Assembly: GCA_947496175.1 (NCBI GenBank) | Contig: CANMBU010000006.1 | Span: forward strand, 1-50,643 | Origin: an uncultured Roseovarius sp. | Lineage (GTDB): Bacteria; Pseudomonadota; Alphaproteobacteria; Rhodobacterales; Rhodobacteraceae | Direction: 5' to 3' | DNA length: 50,643 nucleotides | Shown: piece by piece, positions 9,165-17,377 of the stretch | Layout of the letters: each line of letters opens with the position of its first letter | Numbering within the stretch: the stretch's first letter is position 1 | Position numbers and translations under genes: made by a program | Notes under the pieces: model-generated | Told to the model about the DNA's origin: nothing | What the model saw: the letters and a program-made list of their open reading frames with translations, nothing else | Databases searched by the model: none

Positions 9165-10091
9165 ATGGATTCGGAAGAACTATACACAGGTCATTTCGGT
9201 TTCAGTGAGCGTCCTTTCACGCTGGTGCCTGATCCCAGCTTCTTGTTCTGGTCCAAGCAGCACAAGCGCGCCTATTCGATCCTGGAGTTCGGGATTATGT
9301 CACGCTCTCCGATCACGCTGATCACGGGTGAGATCGGGGCGGGCAAGACCACCTTGTTGCAAAAGCTTCTGGGCAAGCTGGATGATACGGTCAATGTGGG
9401 TCTGATTTCCAACGCGCAGGGCGGGCGCGGAGAGCTGGTGACCTGGGTGCTCAACGCCTTTGGCGTGAAGACTGATCCCGGTGAGAGCTATGTCACCATG
9501 TTCCAGCGGTTGCAGGAATATATCATCGGGCAATATGCCGAAGGCCGCCGGGTGGTGCTCATTATAGATGAGGCACAGAATCTTTCGACCGAAGGTCTCG
9601 AAGAGCTGCGCATGCTGACCAATATGAATGCCAATAAAGATGAGCTCATTCAGCTCATTCTGGTGGGTCAGCCCGAGCTGCGCGACATGGTCCTGAGCCC
9701 CTCGATGCGCCAGCTGGCCCAGCGTGTAGCGGCCAGTTTCCATCTTACAGGCATGGATAAAGAGACCATCTCGAAATATATTTCCCACCGCTTGACGGTG
9801 GCTGGCGGGACGGGCCGTGAATTTACGCCTGAGGCCTGCAAGGCGGTCTATGCCGCCACCCGCGGCGTGCCGCGCCTGGTTAATCAGTTATGTGAGTTTG
9901 CCATGCTCTATGCCTGGAGTTCAGAAGCCGAGAAAGTCACCAAGGACGTGGTCAAATCCGTCCTCGATGACGGGGTCTTTTTCGGGGGTCTGTCCCAGGT
10001 CGAGGGCGGGTCGGGAGAGGGGGACGATCCTGACTGCCTCTTTCTGACCCAACGGCATAGAGTGCCCCCCCCCGAGGAGAAAGCGGGATGA
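9165..10091 (+). CDS. XrtA/PEP-CTERM-system-associated AAA ATPase (ExeA-like)
   Basis: Cytoplasmic P-loop ATPase of 308 residues. It has Walker A GEIGAGKT at about 55-62, Walker B VVLIIDEAQ at about 130-138, and arginine-rich sensor regions such as ATRGVPRLVNQLCE near the C-terminus. It opens with FGFSERPFTLVPDPSFLFWS, a start typical of the ExeA/GspA-like ATPases found in exosortase-associated polysaccharide loci. The C-terminal 40 residues are acidic and variable. It is first in the rightward operon and overlaps the next gene by 4 bp (ATGA). It probably energises or regulates assembly of the export apparatus; its precise task is not established for the family. Confidence 0.88.
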   Translation: MDSEELYTGHFGFSERPFTLVPDPSFLFWSKQHKRAYSILEFGIMSRSPITLITGEIGAGKTTLLQKLLGKLDDTVNVGLISNAQGGRGELVTWVLNAFGVKTDPGESYVTMFQRLQEYIIGQYAEGRRVVLIIDEAQNLSTEGLEELRMLTNMNANKDELIQLILVGQPELRDMVLSPSMRQLAQRVAASFHLTGMDKETISKYISHRLTVAGGTGREFTPEACKAVYAATRGVPRLVNQLCEFAMLYAWSSEAEKVTKDVVKSVLDDGVFFGGLSQVEGGSGEGDDPDCLFLTQRHRVPPPEEKAG

Positions 10092-11620
10092 CATCTTTAA
10101 AGTATTATTGGTCGATTTTCATGCGGCGCCTGCCGTATTTCCTGATTGTGGCAACTGTGTTGAGCGCGGCCTCGGTGATCGTGGCGCTGAACTTGCCGCC
10201 CTCGTATGTATCACAGATGAAACTCATCGTGGAATCGCCGCAGATTCCGGATGAGCTTGCGGCTTCCACTGCGCGCACCCCGGCCCAGGAGCAGTTACAG
10301 GTTGTGGAACAACGCCTGCTGACACGTTCCAACCTGCTTGATATTGCGCATAAGCTGGACGTATTTGACGACATTAAAGAAATGGCACCTGATCAGATTG
10401 TGCAGGCCATGGAAGCTCGCACATATGTGCGCAGTACATCCGGCCGCAACGAAGCGGCGCTGATGACCATCACATTCGAGGCGGCAACTGGGGCCAAGGC
10501 GGCGGGCGTGTTGAATGAATACCTGACTCTCATTCAGGAAGAAGATGTGCAATCGCGCACGGGCCGGGCCACGCAGACGCTGGAGTTTTTCGAGCAAGAG
10601 GTTGCCCGGCTAAATGAAGAGCTCGCAGAGCGCAGTGCGCGCATTCTGTCGTTTAAAACCGAACATGCCGATGCGCTGCCGGAAAGCCTGGAATACCGCC
10701 TTAACCAACAGACCCTGATGCAGGAGCGCTTGGCGCAGTTGCAACGCGAAGTTGTGGGTCTAGAAGAGCAGCGTGAGCGCTTGGTGCAGGTGTTTGAATC
10801 CACAGGGCAGGTGGGCGGCCTTGGTGGCCCGACGCTGACGCCGGAGCAGCAACAGCTTGAGGCGCTGCGCTCTGAGTTGAACAATGCGCTGGCAATCTAT
10901 TCGGAAAGTAATCCACGGGTGAAGGTGCTCCGGGCGCGCATTGCCCAGGTCGAGGAGATTGTGAATGCTCAACCGACGCCGGAGGCCTCGCAGGAGACAA
11001 CCGGCAACTCACTTCTGGATGTGCAACTGGCCGAAATCGCTACGCGGCAGAAAATTCTTGAAGAACAGAAGGTCGCCACAGCAAGTCAGCTGGAAACGCT
11101 CAACGACACAATTGCACGCACACCTACCAACGCCATTCGTTTGGATGAGCTCGAGCTTGAGTATGAAAACATCCAGCTACAGTATAATACCGCTGTGGAC
11201 CGTCTGTCGCGCGCCAGCACGGGTGAGCGGATCGAGGTTCTGGCTCGCGGTCAACGTATCTCAGTGATTGAACCGCCGGCTGTGCCCTCTAGCCCGTCTA
11301 AACCCAACCGCAAGCTGATTGCCGGGGGCGGTGGCTTCGCAGGGATTCTTGCTGGTCTTGGTCTGGTGGCTCTGCTGGAGTTTCTCAACCGGTCTATTCG
11401 GCGTCCTGAGGATCTTGTCTCCCGGCTTGGCATCACGCCTCTGGCAACTATTCCTTATATTCCCACCACAGGCGAAACCATGCGTCGCAGTGCGTTTCGG
11501 ACCACGCGCCTGCTGATCATCTTATTGGGTATTCCGGCAGTCCTTTACGCCTTGCATGTGTACTATCTGCCTCTCGATCTTTTGGCCGAGCGGGTTATGG
11601 ACCGGGTTGGCATTCGCTAG
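10088..11620 (+). CDS. Polysaccharide chain-length determinant (Wzz/GumC family)
   Basis: Inner-membrane protein of 510 residues that controls polymer length and export. One transmembrane segment lies near residues 15-35 and a second near 405-425, with a third hydrophobic stretch close to the C-terminus. The periplasmic middle is strongly coiled-coil (about 160-370), with heptad-rich stretches such as LAQLQREVVGLEEQRERLV. Before the second membrane segment it has the proline-rich motif PPAVPSSPSKPNRK expected of Wzz/GNVR proteins. The kinase-like ATPase that usually acts with such proteins follows at 11660, so this is a two-protein Wzz plus kinase system. It starts inside the stop of the ATPase gene, so the two are probably translationally coupled. 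Confidence 0.92.
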   Translation: MTSLKYYWSIFMRRLPYFLIVATVLSAASVIVALNLPPSYVSQMKLIVESPQIPDELAASTARTPAQEQLQVVEQRLLTRSNLLDIAHKLDVFDDIKEMAPDQIVQAMEARTYVRSTSGRNEAALMTITFEAATGAKAAGVLNEYLTLIQEEDVQSRTGRATQTLEFFEQEVARLNEELAERSARILSFKTEHADALPESLEYRLNQQTLMQERLAQLQREVVGLEEQRERLVQVFESTGQVGGLGGPTLTPEQQQLEALRSELNNALAIYSESNPRVKVLRARIAQVEEIVNAQPTPEASQETTGNSLLDVQLAEIATRQKILEEQKVATASQLETLNDTIARTPTNAIRLDELELEYENIQLQYNTAVDRLSRASTGERIEVLARGQRISVIEPPAVPSSPSKPNRKLIAGGGGFAGILAGLGLVALLEFLNRSIRRPEDLVSRLGITPLATIPYIPTTGETMRRSAFRTTRLLIILLGIPAVLYALHVYYLPLDLLAERVMDRVGIR

Positions 11621-11659
11621 TGAGCCGCAGGCAGGATTTGAGAGAAAAGGACTTTTGTT

Positions 11660-12481
11660 ATGGAAAAACTGCAGGCGGCCATTGAAAAAGCACGCAAGCA
11701 ACGCGAAACCGCAGGTCCCGCACCTGCGCGCAGTGGTGCGGCCAAATCCGCCAGGCCCGATCCGGCGGTTGACCTCTGGGCCAATCTGAAACCGCTCACT
11801 GTGGATGAGAAGCTGGTCAAGAAAAACCGGCTGGTCTCTTTTGGTGGCGCCAAGGTGGCGGGGTCTTATGACATGCTGCGCACACGCATCCTGCAACAGG
11901 CGCGCTCCAACGACTGGAAGCGCGTGGCGATCATCTCGCCCCATAGCGGCTGCGGCAAGACCACCACGGCGGCAAATCTGGTGGCGAGCTTCAGTCGCCA
12001 GGCAGATCTGCGCACCATGGTGCTCGATCTTGATATGCGCCGTCCTGGTCTGGCCCGCACACTTGGCTGGGACGCAGCCCATACAATGGGCGAGGTGCTT
12101 CAGGGTAAGGTCAATTATGCCGACAATGGGTGTCGCTTTGAGGGCAACGTGGCCTTGGGCATGAACAAAAGCCCAGTGCAGACCGCCTCGGAAATCCTGC
12201 AAAGCCAGCAAGCGGCGGACGTGCTGGATCAGATCGAGGCGGATTACGCCCCTGATATCACGCTGTATGAAATGCCCCCCCTGATGGGCACCGATGACAA
12301 TATCGGTTTTCTGAAAAACGTTGATTGCGCCCTGCTTCTGGCCGAGGCGGAAAAAACCACGGTGGACCAGATTGACGTGGCTGAGCGCCAGTTGGCGGAG
12401 TTGACCAATGTCATGGGTGTTGTGTTGAACAAAAGTCATTACGCGAGCGGAGCCTATGGGTACGGATACGGCTACGCCTGA
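11660..12481 (+). CDS. BY-kinase-like ATPase (CpsD/CapB family) of the chain-length system
   Basis: Cytoplasmic partner of the Wzz-like protein, 273 residues. It has Walker A SPHSGCGKTT at about 93-102 and Walker A-prime VLDLDMRRPG at about 121-130, the pattern of bacterial tyrosine kinases. The protein ends in the tyrosine cluster YGYGYGYA, which resembles the autophosphorylated tail of these kinases. The third canonical motif (Walker B, usually a run of hydrophobics and DxPP) is weakly represented by ITLYEMPPLMGTDD, with Glu-Met instead of Asp-x. Activity is therefore likely but not certain. It carries no membrane segment, so it must act in trans on the preceding gene product. Its last 26 bases overlap the next gene. 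Confidence 0.88.
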   Translation: MEKLQAAIEKARKQRETAGPAPARSGAAKSARPDPAVDLWANLKPLTVDEKLVKKNRLVSFGGAKVAGSYDMLRTRILQQARSNDWKRVAIISPHSGCGKTTTAANLVASFSRQADLRTMVLDLDMRRPGLARTLGWDAAHTMGEVLQGKVNYADNGCRFEGNVALGMNKSPVQTASEILQSQQAADVLDQIEADYAPDITLYEMPPLMGTDDNIGFLKNVDCALLLAEAEKTTVDQIDVAERQLAELTNVMGVVLNKSHYASGAYGYGYGYA

Positions 12482-13334
12482 CGCCGCGGTTATCATTCCG
12501 CATTACAATGATGTCACACGCCTGCGCCGTTGTCTCAAATCGCTGATGGAGAACGACCGCACGGGTGTTGAAATTCTCGTGGTGGACAATGGCTCGACCC
12601 AGTCTCTGGAAGAGGTGAAGGTCGCATTTCCCGAGATCCGGTTTTTGACCGAGACGGAAAAGGGCGCGGCGGCGGCGCGCAATCTTGGTGTCCGTGAAAG
12701 CACCGCGCCTTTGCTGTTCTTCATTGATGCCGATTGTGTGGCCGCGCCCGACTGGCTCACCAAGGCGCGCGACGTGGCCCCTCTGGCTGATCTCATCGGC
12801 GGCCGGGTGGATGTATTCGACGAAACCCCGAAGCCCCGCAGCGGGGCAGAGGCGTTCGAAACCGTCTTTGCCTTTCACAACAAAAACTATGTTGAGAAAA
12901 AAGCCTTTAGTGTTACCGCCAATCTTCTGACAACGCGGGCAACATTTGAAGCGGTTGGTGACTTCATCAACGGCGTTTCTGAAGACTCCGAGTGGTGCCA
13001 AAGAGCGGTTGGGAAAGGATATTCCATACGGTACGCAGATACACTTGTGGTCTCGCACCCGACCCGGTCTGATTGGAGTGCGCTCAAGCGCAAGTGGTAC
13101 AGGATGACCGCGGAATCCTTTTCAAATGAACGGCAAAACGGCACGTCCGTTTTTCGCTGGGGGCTCAAGGCACTGTCCATGCCCTTGAGTGCCATTGTAC
13201 ATATGCCAAAGGTGCTCACCAATTCCAGGCTGAACGGCCTGGGGGAAAGAGGGCGCGCCGCGGCTACGCTGTTCCGGCTGCGCTTGCAGCGTATGATCTG
13301 GATGCTGCGGCAGACATTGGGTCTGTCGATCTGA
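12456..13334 (+). CDS. Glycosyltransferase family 2
   Basis: Cytoplasmic glycosyltransferase of 292 residues with a GT-A fold. The N-terminus AVIIPHYNDVTRLRRCLKSL and EILVVDNGST bind the nucleotide sugar, and FFIDADCVAAPDWL carries the metal-binding DxD (Asp-Ala-Asp near residue 92). No transmembrane helix precedes the catalytic domain, and the C-terminal tail is basic and partly hydrophobic, suggesting membrane contact. The gene begins inside the kinase-like gene (26-bp overlap), so it is the last gene of the rightward operon. A strong bidirectional terminator follows. Donor and acceptor sugars are unknown. Confidence 0.9.
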   Translation: MGTDTATPDAAVIIPHYNDVTRLRRCLKSLMENDRTGVEILVVDNGSTQSLEEVKVAFPEIRFLTETEKGAAAARNLGVRESTAPLLFFIDADCVAAPDWLTKARDVAPLADLIGGRVDVFDETPKPRSGAEAFETVFAFHNKNYVEKKAFSVTANLLTTRATFEAVGDFINGVSEDSEWCQRAVGKGYSIRYADTLVVSHPTRSDWSALKRKWYRMTAESFSNERQNGTSVFRWGLKALSMPLSAIVHMPKVLTNSRLNGLGERGRAAATLFRLRLQRMIWMLRQTLGLSI

Positions 13335-13347
13335 CATCCGCACAAGA

Positions 13348-13373
13348 AAAAGGCGGCCTAACAAGCCGCCTTT
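13348..13373. terminator. Bidirectional rho-independent terminator
   Basis: Stem AAAGGCGGC / GCCGCCTTT with a 7-base loop, flanked by A-rich sequence on the left and T-rich sequence on the right. It lies between two convergent genes, the glycosyltransferase ending at 13334 and the VPLPA-CTERM protein ending at 13398, and should stop transcription from both sides. Confidence 0.85.
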
Positions 13374-13397
13374 CCCCAACTCTTAACAATATCTGGC

Positions 13398-13988
13398 TCA
13401 GGCGGCCTTGCGGCGACGGCGCATCAGGCCGAGGCCCGCGACACCACCCAAAAGCAACAAAGCCGAGGCTGGAAGTGGAACTGGCGCGACCTCATAGGTC
13501 ACTTTCAGCTTCACATTCGCACCATGCTTGTAGCCAGGAGAGGTACCAAAGATCCCCCAGTTGAACTTTGAATCGCTCAACGACAGGATCAGTTTTTCAC
13601 CTTGTCCAAAGGCGAGCTCCAGCGGGTTATCCCAGCTGACATGGCCACCCTGAAGCAGGCCATATGCATAGCTCGACCCAACGGTTGTACCGCTTAGAAT
13701 ACCAGCGCCAATGCCCGCGAATTTAAAAGCCGCATTGATAGATTGCGGTTTCTTATCATCATGGTTGACGTAATATTCATTGGTCCAGATATGGAACAGG
13801 TCGATATGCTTGGATTCTCCTGCTTCCAGATGGAACGATCCTGACCCGTGAGACGGGTAGGTGTTCACCACCAGACCAGGATCGCTAAACGCGCTCCCGC
13901 TCAGGCTGAACTGTCCATAGAAGGTCTTCGCATAGGCACCTGTTGCCATAAGCAGTGTGCACAGCACAGCTGCTACTACTCTTGTCAT
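13398..13988 (-). CDS. VPLPA-CTERM sorting-domain protein (first)
   Basis: Secreted 196-residue protein with a signal peptide (MTRVVAAVLCTLL, cleavage near AYA-K). It has a beta-rich body and the C-terminal sorting tail VPLPASALLLLGG, then a hydrophobic helix and basic end RRRRKAA. This tripartite tail is the known recognition signal of exosortase XrtD, whose gene lies at 1448. I chose the ATG at 13988 because GGGGGAAG lies just upstream; longer starts to 14027 are possible. The body has no family I recognise. It is probably attached to or secreted through the cell surface after tail cleavage. It is divergent from a second VPLPA protein at 14444. Confidence 0.88.
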   Translation of the reverse strand: MTRVVAAVLCTLLMATGAYAKTFYGQFSLSGSAFSDPGLVVNTYPSHGSGSFHLEAGESKHIDLFHIWTNEYYVNHDDKKPQSINAAFKFAGIGAGILSGTTVGSSYAYGLLQGGHVSWDNPLELAFGQGEKLILSLSDSKFNWGIFGTSPGYKHGANVKLKVTYEVAPVPLPASALLLLGGVAGLGLMRRRRKAA

Positions 13989-14153
13989 CACTTTCTTCCC
14001 CCAATTCATAAAGGTTTGTAAACACAATTGGTAGTGGCAGAAAAGTTATCACAAACGGGTGATTGTGAAAAACGAATTGTGGCTGGAATCTGTCTTATTT
14101 TACTGGATTGGGTGAAAAATGCTGCCAGATTATTTCCTATAGGGAAACAGAAT

Positions 14154-14169
14154 TGAATCTTGAGATTCA
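14154..14169. promoter_or_regulatory. Candidate operator between the two divergent VPLPA-CTERM genes
   Basis: The 455-bp gap 13989-14443 holds no convincing gene. It holds two clean inverted repeats: TGAATCTTGAGATTCA here, and GAAACGGGACGTTTC at 14201-14215, about 46 bp apart. Their position between two divergently transcribed exosortase substrates suggests protein-binding sites for joint control, but no regulator is encoded on the plasmid to pair them with. This is inference from symmetry only. Confidence 0.35.
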
Positions 14170-14443
14170 TTGTTTCTGTTTTTGCTTTGTTCCTGAGATG
14201 GAAACGGGACGTTTCAACCGAGTCAGTCTGCCTTTACAGACATTCTCACATTTATGTTTTTAACTTTAAAAACAGCTTCTTGATCCTGTCGCTTTCAGAC
14301 CGCTTCCGCCTTGAAGGCGCGACAGGCCTTAACTTTGTTCTGAACTTAGGCTTTTCCGTGTCATTTTTTGTGCATATTGGACATAATAATCACGGTATCC
14401 GCCTTTGGGGGGCGGTTCGTAACCAGTAAAAAGGATAAGGAAC

Positions 14444-15103
14444 GTGTTTAAACGGTGGATGAAAGTCGTGCCCTTGGCGCTGATGCTCAGCGCAGGGGCG
14501 GCAAATGCAAAAACCTACAATATCACTGGTGTAATCGATGGGGTGGCAAACGGCTTCGGCTCGAGCCTGTTCCATGATCAGGATTATGGCCGGATGAATG
14601 GCGGGGAAGTGGATGATCCGCTCAACGCCTCGGGCACCTGGAACAGTAATACCGGTGCGATCAACTTTACCATGGACCTCGAGCAAGGCGGATCGGTGAC
14701 CGTGACGGGCAACCTGCTTGTCAATGACGGGCGCACATCGTCGATCGGCTCGACCGGTGTTTACACAGACAGCCCACTGCAATTCGCATTTGATGCGGCG
14801 TCGCAGTTTGGGGCAACCATCATGAACTTCTCGTTCGCTGACGTGTTCCACAACCCGGAAGCCAATGGGGTCAAAGATGGTGTGATCAGCCTTTGGGGAG
14901 ACAATGGTGTCTTCGACGATGCCCAGTATCAGTATGGCCTGGCCTCATTTAACAAGTGTGGCTACTACGGCTATAACTGCCTCGGCACCGATCTGCGTCT
15001 TGAGATTGCCGCAGTGCCGCTGCCCGCCTCGATGCTGCTGCTTCTGGGCGGTGTAGGAGGCCTTGCTGGCCTGCGTCGGTTCAAGTCGAAAAAAGCGGCC
15101 TGA
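14444..15103 (+). CDS. VPLPA-CTERM sorting-domain protein (second)
   Basis: Secreted 219-residue protein. A GTG start at 14444 follows the ribosome site AAGGATAAGGA. The signal peptide has a cleavage site near AANAK (about residue 22). The middle part is beta-rich with many Gly/Asn/Asp and contains a small tyrosine/cysteine-rich segment, KCGYYGYNCLG, possibly a disulfide loop. The C-terminus is VPLPASMLLLLGG, a hydrophobic helix, then the basic end RRFKSKKAA, the signal for exosortase XrtD. It is unlike the first VPLPA protein outside the tail. It is probably a surface or matrix protein handled together with the exopolysaccharide. A terminator hairpin follows at 15131. Confidence 0.9.
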   Translation: MFKRWMKVVPLALMLSAGAANAKTYNITGVIDGVANGFGSSLFHDQDYGRMNGGEVDDPLNASGTWNSNTGAINFTMDLEQGGSVTVTGNLLVNDGRTSSIGSTGVYTDSPLQFAFDAASQFGATIMNFSFADVFHNPEANGVKDGVISLWGDNGVFDDAQYQYGLASFNKCGYYGYNCLGTDLRLEIAAVPLPASMLLLLGGVGGLAGLRRFKSKKAA

Positions 15104-15130
15104 GTTTCAGACCTAATTTGAATGCAGCTA

Positions 15131-15160
15131 AGCCCGGGTGCCGCAAGGCCCCGGGTTTTT
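15131..15160 (+). terminator. Rho-independent terminator after the second VPLPA-CTERM gene
   Basis: GC-rich stem AGCCCGGG / CCCGGGTT with an 11-base loop followed by TTTTT. It lies 28 bp after the stop of the gene ending at 15103. Confidence 0.8.
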
Positions 15161-15263
15161 CATGTTGTGGACGCTTTAGAGACGGGTTCCCTGAAGCTGT
15201 CACAGTGCCCTCAGGAGGCTTTCGGCTTACTTGGTGGGGAGACGGGACGGTTGGGCGCTACTG

Positions 15264-15557
15264 TTATTTCCCATTCAGCATCGCCTTACGCAAGATTGCG
15301 TTCATGCGGGACTGATAGCCTTTGCCACCGGCCTTTAGCCAAGCCAGAACATCGGCGTCCAGACGGGCCGTGATCTGTTTTTTGATCGGCCGGAAATGCT
15401 CTGGCCGCTTCATCTCCGCAAGCTGTGCGTCGGTCAGCTCAGGGATGTCGGTCGTGTCGATCTCAGCGTCGGGCAGCGCAGCCAAGCGCTTGAGGTCTGC
15501 CTTCTGTGCTTCCGTCAAAGGCGGGAGCGTGTCGAGTGTATGTTCAACCTTCTTCAT
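15264..15557 (-). CDS. brnA: BrnA-like antitoxin
   Basis: Antitoxin of 97 residues that should bind BrnT and repress the operon. I chose the ATG at 15557 because AAAGGA lies 6-7 bases upstream; the longer frame to 15614 lies inside brnT. The C-terminal half, KKQITARLDADVLAWLKAGG then GYQSRMNAILRKAM, is a ribbon-helix-helix domain of the BrnA/DUF4415 kind. The N-terminal half is acidic and probably wraps the toxin. It overlaps the end of brnT by 14 bp, the usual toxin-first order of this family. On a plasmid such a pair may stabilise maintenance. Confidence 0.9.
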   Translation of the reverse strand: MKKVEHTLDTLPPLTEAQKADLKRLAALPDAEIDTTDIPELTDAQLAEMKRPEHFRPIKKQITARLDADVLAWLKAGGKGYQSRMNAILRKAMLNGK

Positions 15558-15846
15558 ATCGCTTCCTTTCATTCCGTGTTGCAGGACGCGCCGAGATGAT
15601 GCGGATGACCTCAATCGGCTCGTCTAATGGCCCGTCTTCTGTGACCGTGTGAGCGACCAGGACGACCGCGAGGCCGTCGATCTGCCCGACCGTCTGCCAA
15701 CGGTGTTCCCCATCCTCGATGCGGTCCTGCACAGAGAGGTGCAGCGGATCAAGGAACACGCGGGCGGCAATCTCAAAGCTGAGGCCATGCTTGCGCTGGT
15801 TGGACAGGTTCTTGTCTTCATCCCAGGTTAAGAGGGGCGCTGTCAT
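15544..15846 (-). CDS. brnT: BrnT-like toxin (type II toxin-antitoxin, DUF497)
   Basis: Predicted ribonuclease toxin of 100 residues with the family signature: LLTWDEDKNLSNQRKHGLSF at the N-terminus, then FEIAARVFLDP. The last strand is EVIRIISARPATRNERKRYEE, whose Arg residues match the known active region of BrnT proteins. Members of the family inhibit growth by RNA cleavage and are neutralised by BrnA. There is no recognisable ribosome site before the ATG at 15846, and the predicted promoter would start transcription at or next to the ATG, so translation may be leaderless. Confidence 0.9.
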   Translation of the reverse strand: MTAPLLTWDEDKNLSNQRKHGLSFEIAARVFLDPLHLSVQDRIEDGEHRWQTVGQIDGLAVVLVAHTVTEDGPLDEPIEVIRIISARPATRNERKRYEEG

Positions 15847-15853
15847 ATGCTAT

Positions 15854-15882
15854 AATGTAGTTACAAATTTGTAGTTATTCAA
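15854..15882 (-). promoter_or_regulatory. brnTA promoter with embedded operator
   Basis: Reading the minus strand, -35 TTGAAT (15882-15877), a 17-bp spacer and -10 TACATT (15859-15854) lead almost directly into the brnT ATG at 15846. The spacer holds ACAAATTTGT (perfect palindrome, 15863-15872) between two direct repeats TAACTACA (15877-15870 and 15863-15856). BrnA-type antitoxins are DNA-binding autorepressors, so this is a good candidate BrnA operator. Confidence 0.6.
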
Positions 15883-15972
15883 TGGTGTTGTTTTCAAATT
15901 GGAGTCCCTGAAAGCCAGCAGATCATTGAAGTCGTGGAGGTTAAGAGCAATTTCAGCTATTTTTGTGCGGCG

Positions 15973-17343
15973 CTATTGCGTCTCAAACAAAAGCGGATCG
16001 GGCTTCACACCCGGCCGCGCGCCCCGCTCCGCCAAACGCCAACGCCCATCCGGGGCCACGTCATAGCGGCGGATCTCATGGCGGGGCATCTGGATTGAGA
16101 TAAAAGACGGTGCACTGTCATGCACGCCGTTATGGGCAAAGACGCCGATATCCACCCGGTCGGTTATCAGGCCCCGCACGCCGGGCACCGGGCCGGGGTC
16201 TTGCCAATTGATCTCGATGCGCGCGCGCAAGCCGGCCTCATCCAAAGGCGTGAGGCGCACATGCTCCGGCTTGCCGCGCAAGAGCACCCATTCAAAGCGT
16301 AGCGCGCGCTCATTGGGCGCGCGGGTGTCCTCAGCGCTCACCACCATCTCATGCTGACCGGTGTCATCCCGCCAGATGCGGGAAAGGGCGGCAGGCGTGT
16401 CATAAAGCCGTTCGCGCCGGGCAAAGCTTTCCTCGATCACCCGAAGCGAGACCATGGGCGGAACATCACGGGCATGCAGCGCATTGGCCAGTGATACCAT
16501 CTGCACCAGGTTGATGCGGGATTTATCAAAGACCGACGGGTGGGCGGCACCACTCAGGTAAGCGCTGCGCGTGCGCACACCTGCCTGGCCGCGGCGAAAT
16601 ACCATCTGCACGGTGGGGGCCAAAAGCCCCTTGGACATCAGGAATGCCTTGGTGTCGGGGGTGAAGGCGGCGAGGATCATCGCTAGCGCCTCCAGATGCG
16701 GTTTGTCAGACCCGGACGAGCCCTGAGAGATCAGGTAATAGGGCGTGTTGGCCGGATAAAGATCGCCCACTTCCGGATCATGATCGCGGTGCTCGGGGAA
16801 GACATGGATCTGCCCGGTGATGTAATTCTGGAACAGCCGCTGCGCGCCCTCGGGCCCATAGGCCGTCAGCGCCAGCCGGGGCAGGGAGCGCTTGAACTTG
16901 CCGCCTCTGACCGCAGTCGAGGAATTGCCCAGCACCGGGCGATCATAGAGCGCCACCAGAGGAAGGCCGTAATCCATCTCCGCCTTGCGCAGCTCCGGGC
17001 CGTAAAGGATCTGGCTCATTTGCGGATGTTGCGGCGGGCGCAGCTGTGAATGCCCCCGATCCCGGTTGTCATAAAGATCCCCGTGATTGCCCGCGGCCTG
17101 ACCTGCCGCATAAAGCCTGCGCAACAGCTGATGGGCGGGTGTTGTCTTGTTTTGGTGCAGGACAGGGGCAGTGCCGGGCGCCTCGGGTGTGATGCGCAAA
17201 AACGCCCGCCCCGGGCCGGGGGTCTTCTCCAGCAGATCCTGCGTGAGCCGCACCGCCCCGCCGGTGACCGCAAGAGGATCGGACAGGGCAGGAGGGCCAA
17301 AGAGCAGACCCAGACCAAGGCAATATGCAAATACCCGTTTCAT
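15973..17343 (-). CDS. Secreted protein of unknown function
   Basis: I do not recognise this 456-residue protein. It has a signal peptide (MKRVFAYCLGLGLLF, cleavage near ALS-D) and no later membrane segment, so it should be periplasmic or exported. Segments that look conserved rather than filler are LYDNRDRGHSQL (about 96-107), MDYGLPLVALYDRPVLGNSSTA, ITGQIHVFPEHRDHD and QGSSGSDKPHLEALAM. These are rich in Asp, His and Ser and could form an active site or metal site. The gene is followed upstream on the same strand by the rhomboid protease, only 34 bp away, so the two are probably co-transcribed. Function is unknown; an enzyme on polysaccharide or a protease target are both possible. Confidence 0.8.
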   Translation of the reverse strand: MKRVFAYCLGLGLLFGPPALSDPLAVTGGAVRLTQDLLEKTPGPGRAFLRITPEAPGTAPVLHQNKTTPAHQLLRRLYAAGQAAGNHGDLYDNRDRGHSQLRPPQHPQMSQILYGPELRKAEMDYGLPLVALYDRPVLGNSSTAVRGGKFKRSLPRLALTAYGPEGAQRLFQNYITGQIHVFPEHRDHDPEVGDLYPANTPYYLISQGSSGSDKPHLEALAMILAAFTPDTKAFLMSKGLLAPTVQMVFRRGQAGVRTRSAYLSGAAHPSVFDKSRINLVQMVSLANALHARDVPPMVSLRVIEESFARRERLYDTPAALSRIWRDDTGQHEMVVSAEDTRAPNERALRFEWVLLRGKPEHVRLTPLDEAGLRARIEINWQDPGPVPGVRGLITDRVDIGVFAHNGVHDSAPSFISIQMPRHEIRRYDVAPDGRWRLAERGARPGVKPDPLLFETQ

Positions 17344-17377
17344 CCGGTCACCTTAGCACGCTTGGGAGCGTGGGAAA

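Noticed and set aside
14160..14429. 89-codon frame on the plus strand before the second VPLPA gene
   Set aside because: No ribosome site, AT-rich intergenic composition, and it covers the inverted repeats; it looks like non-coding DNA.
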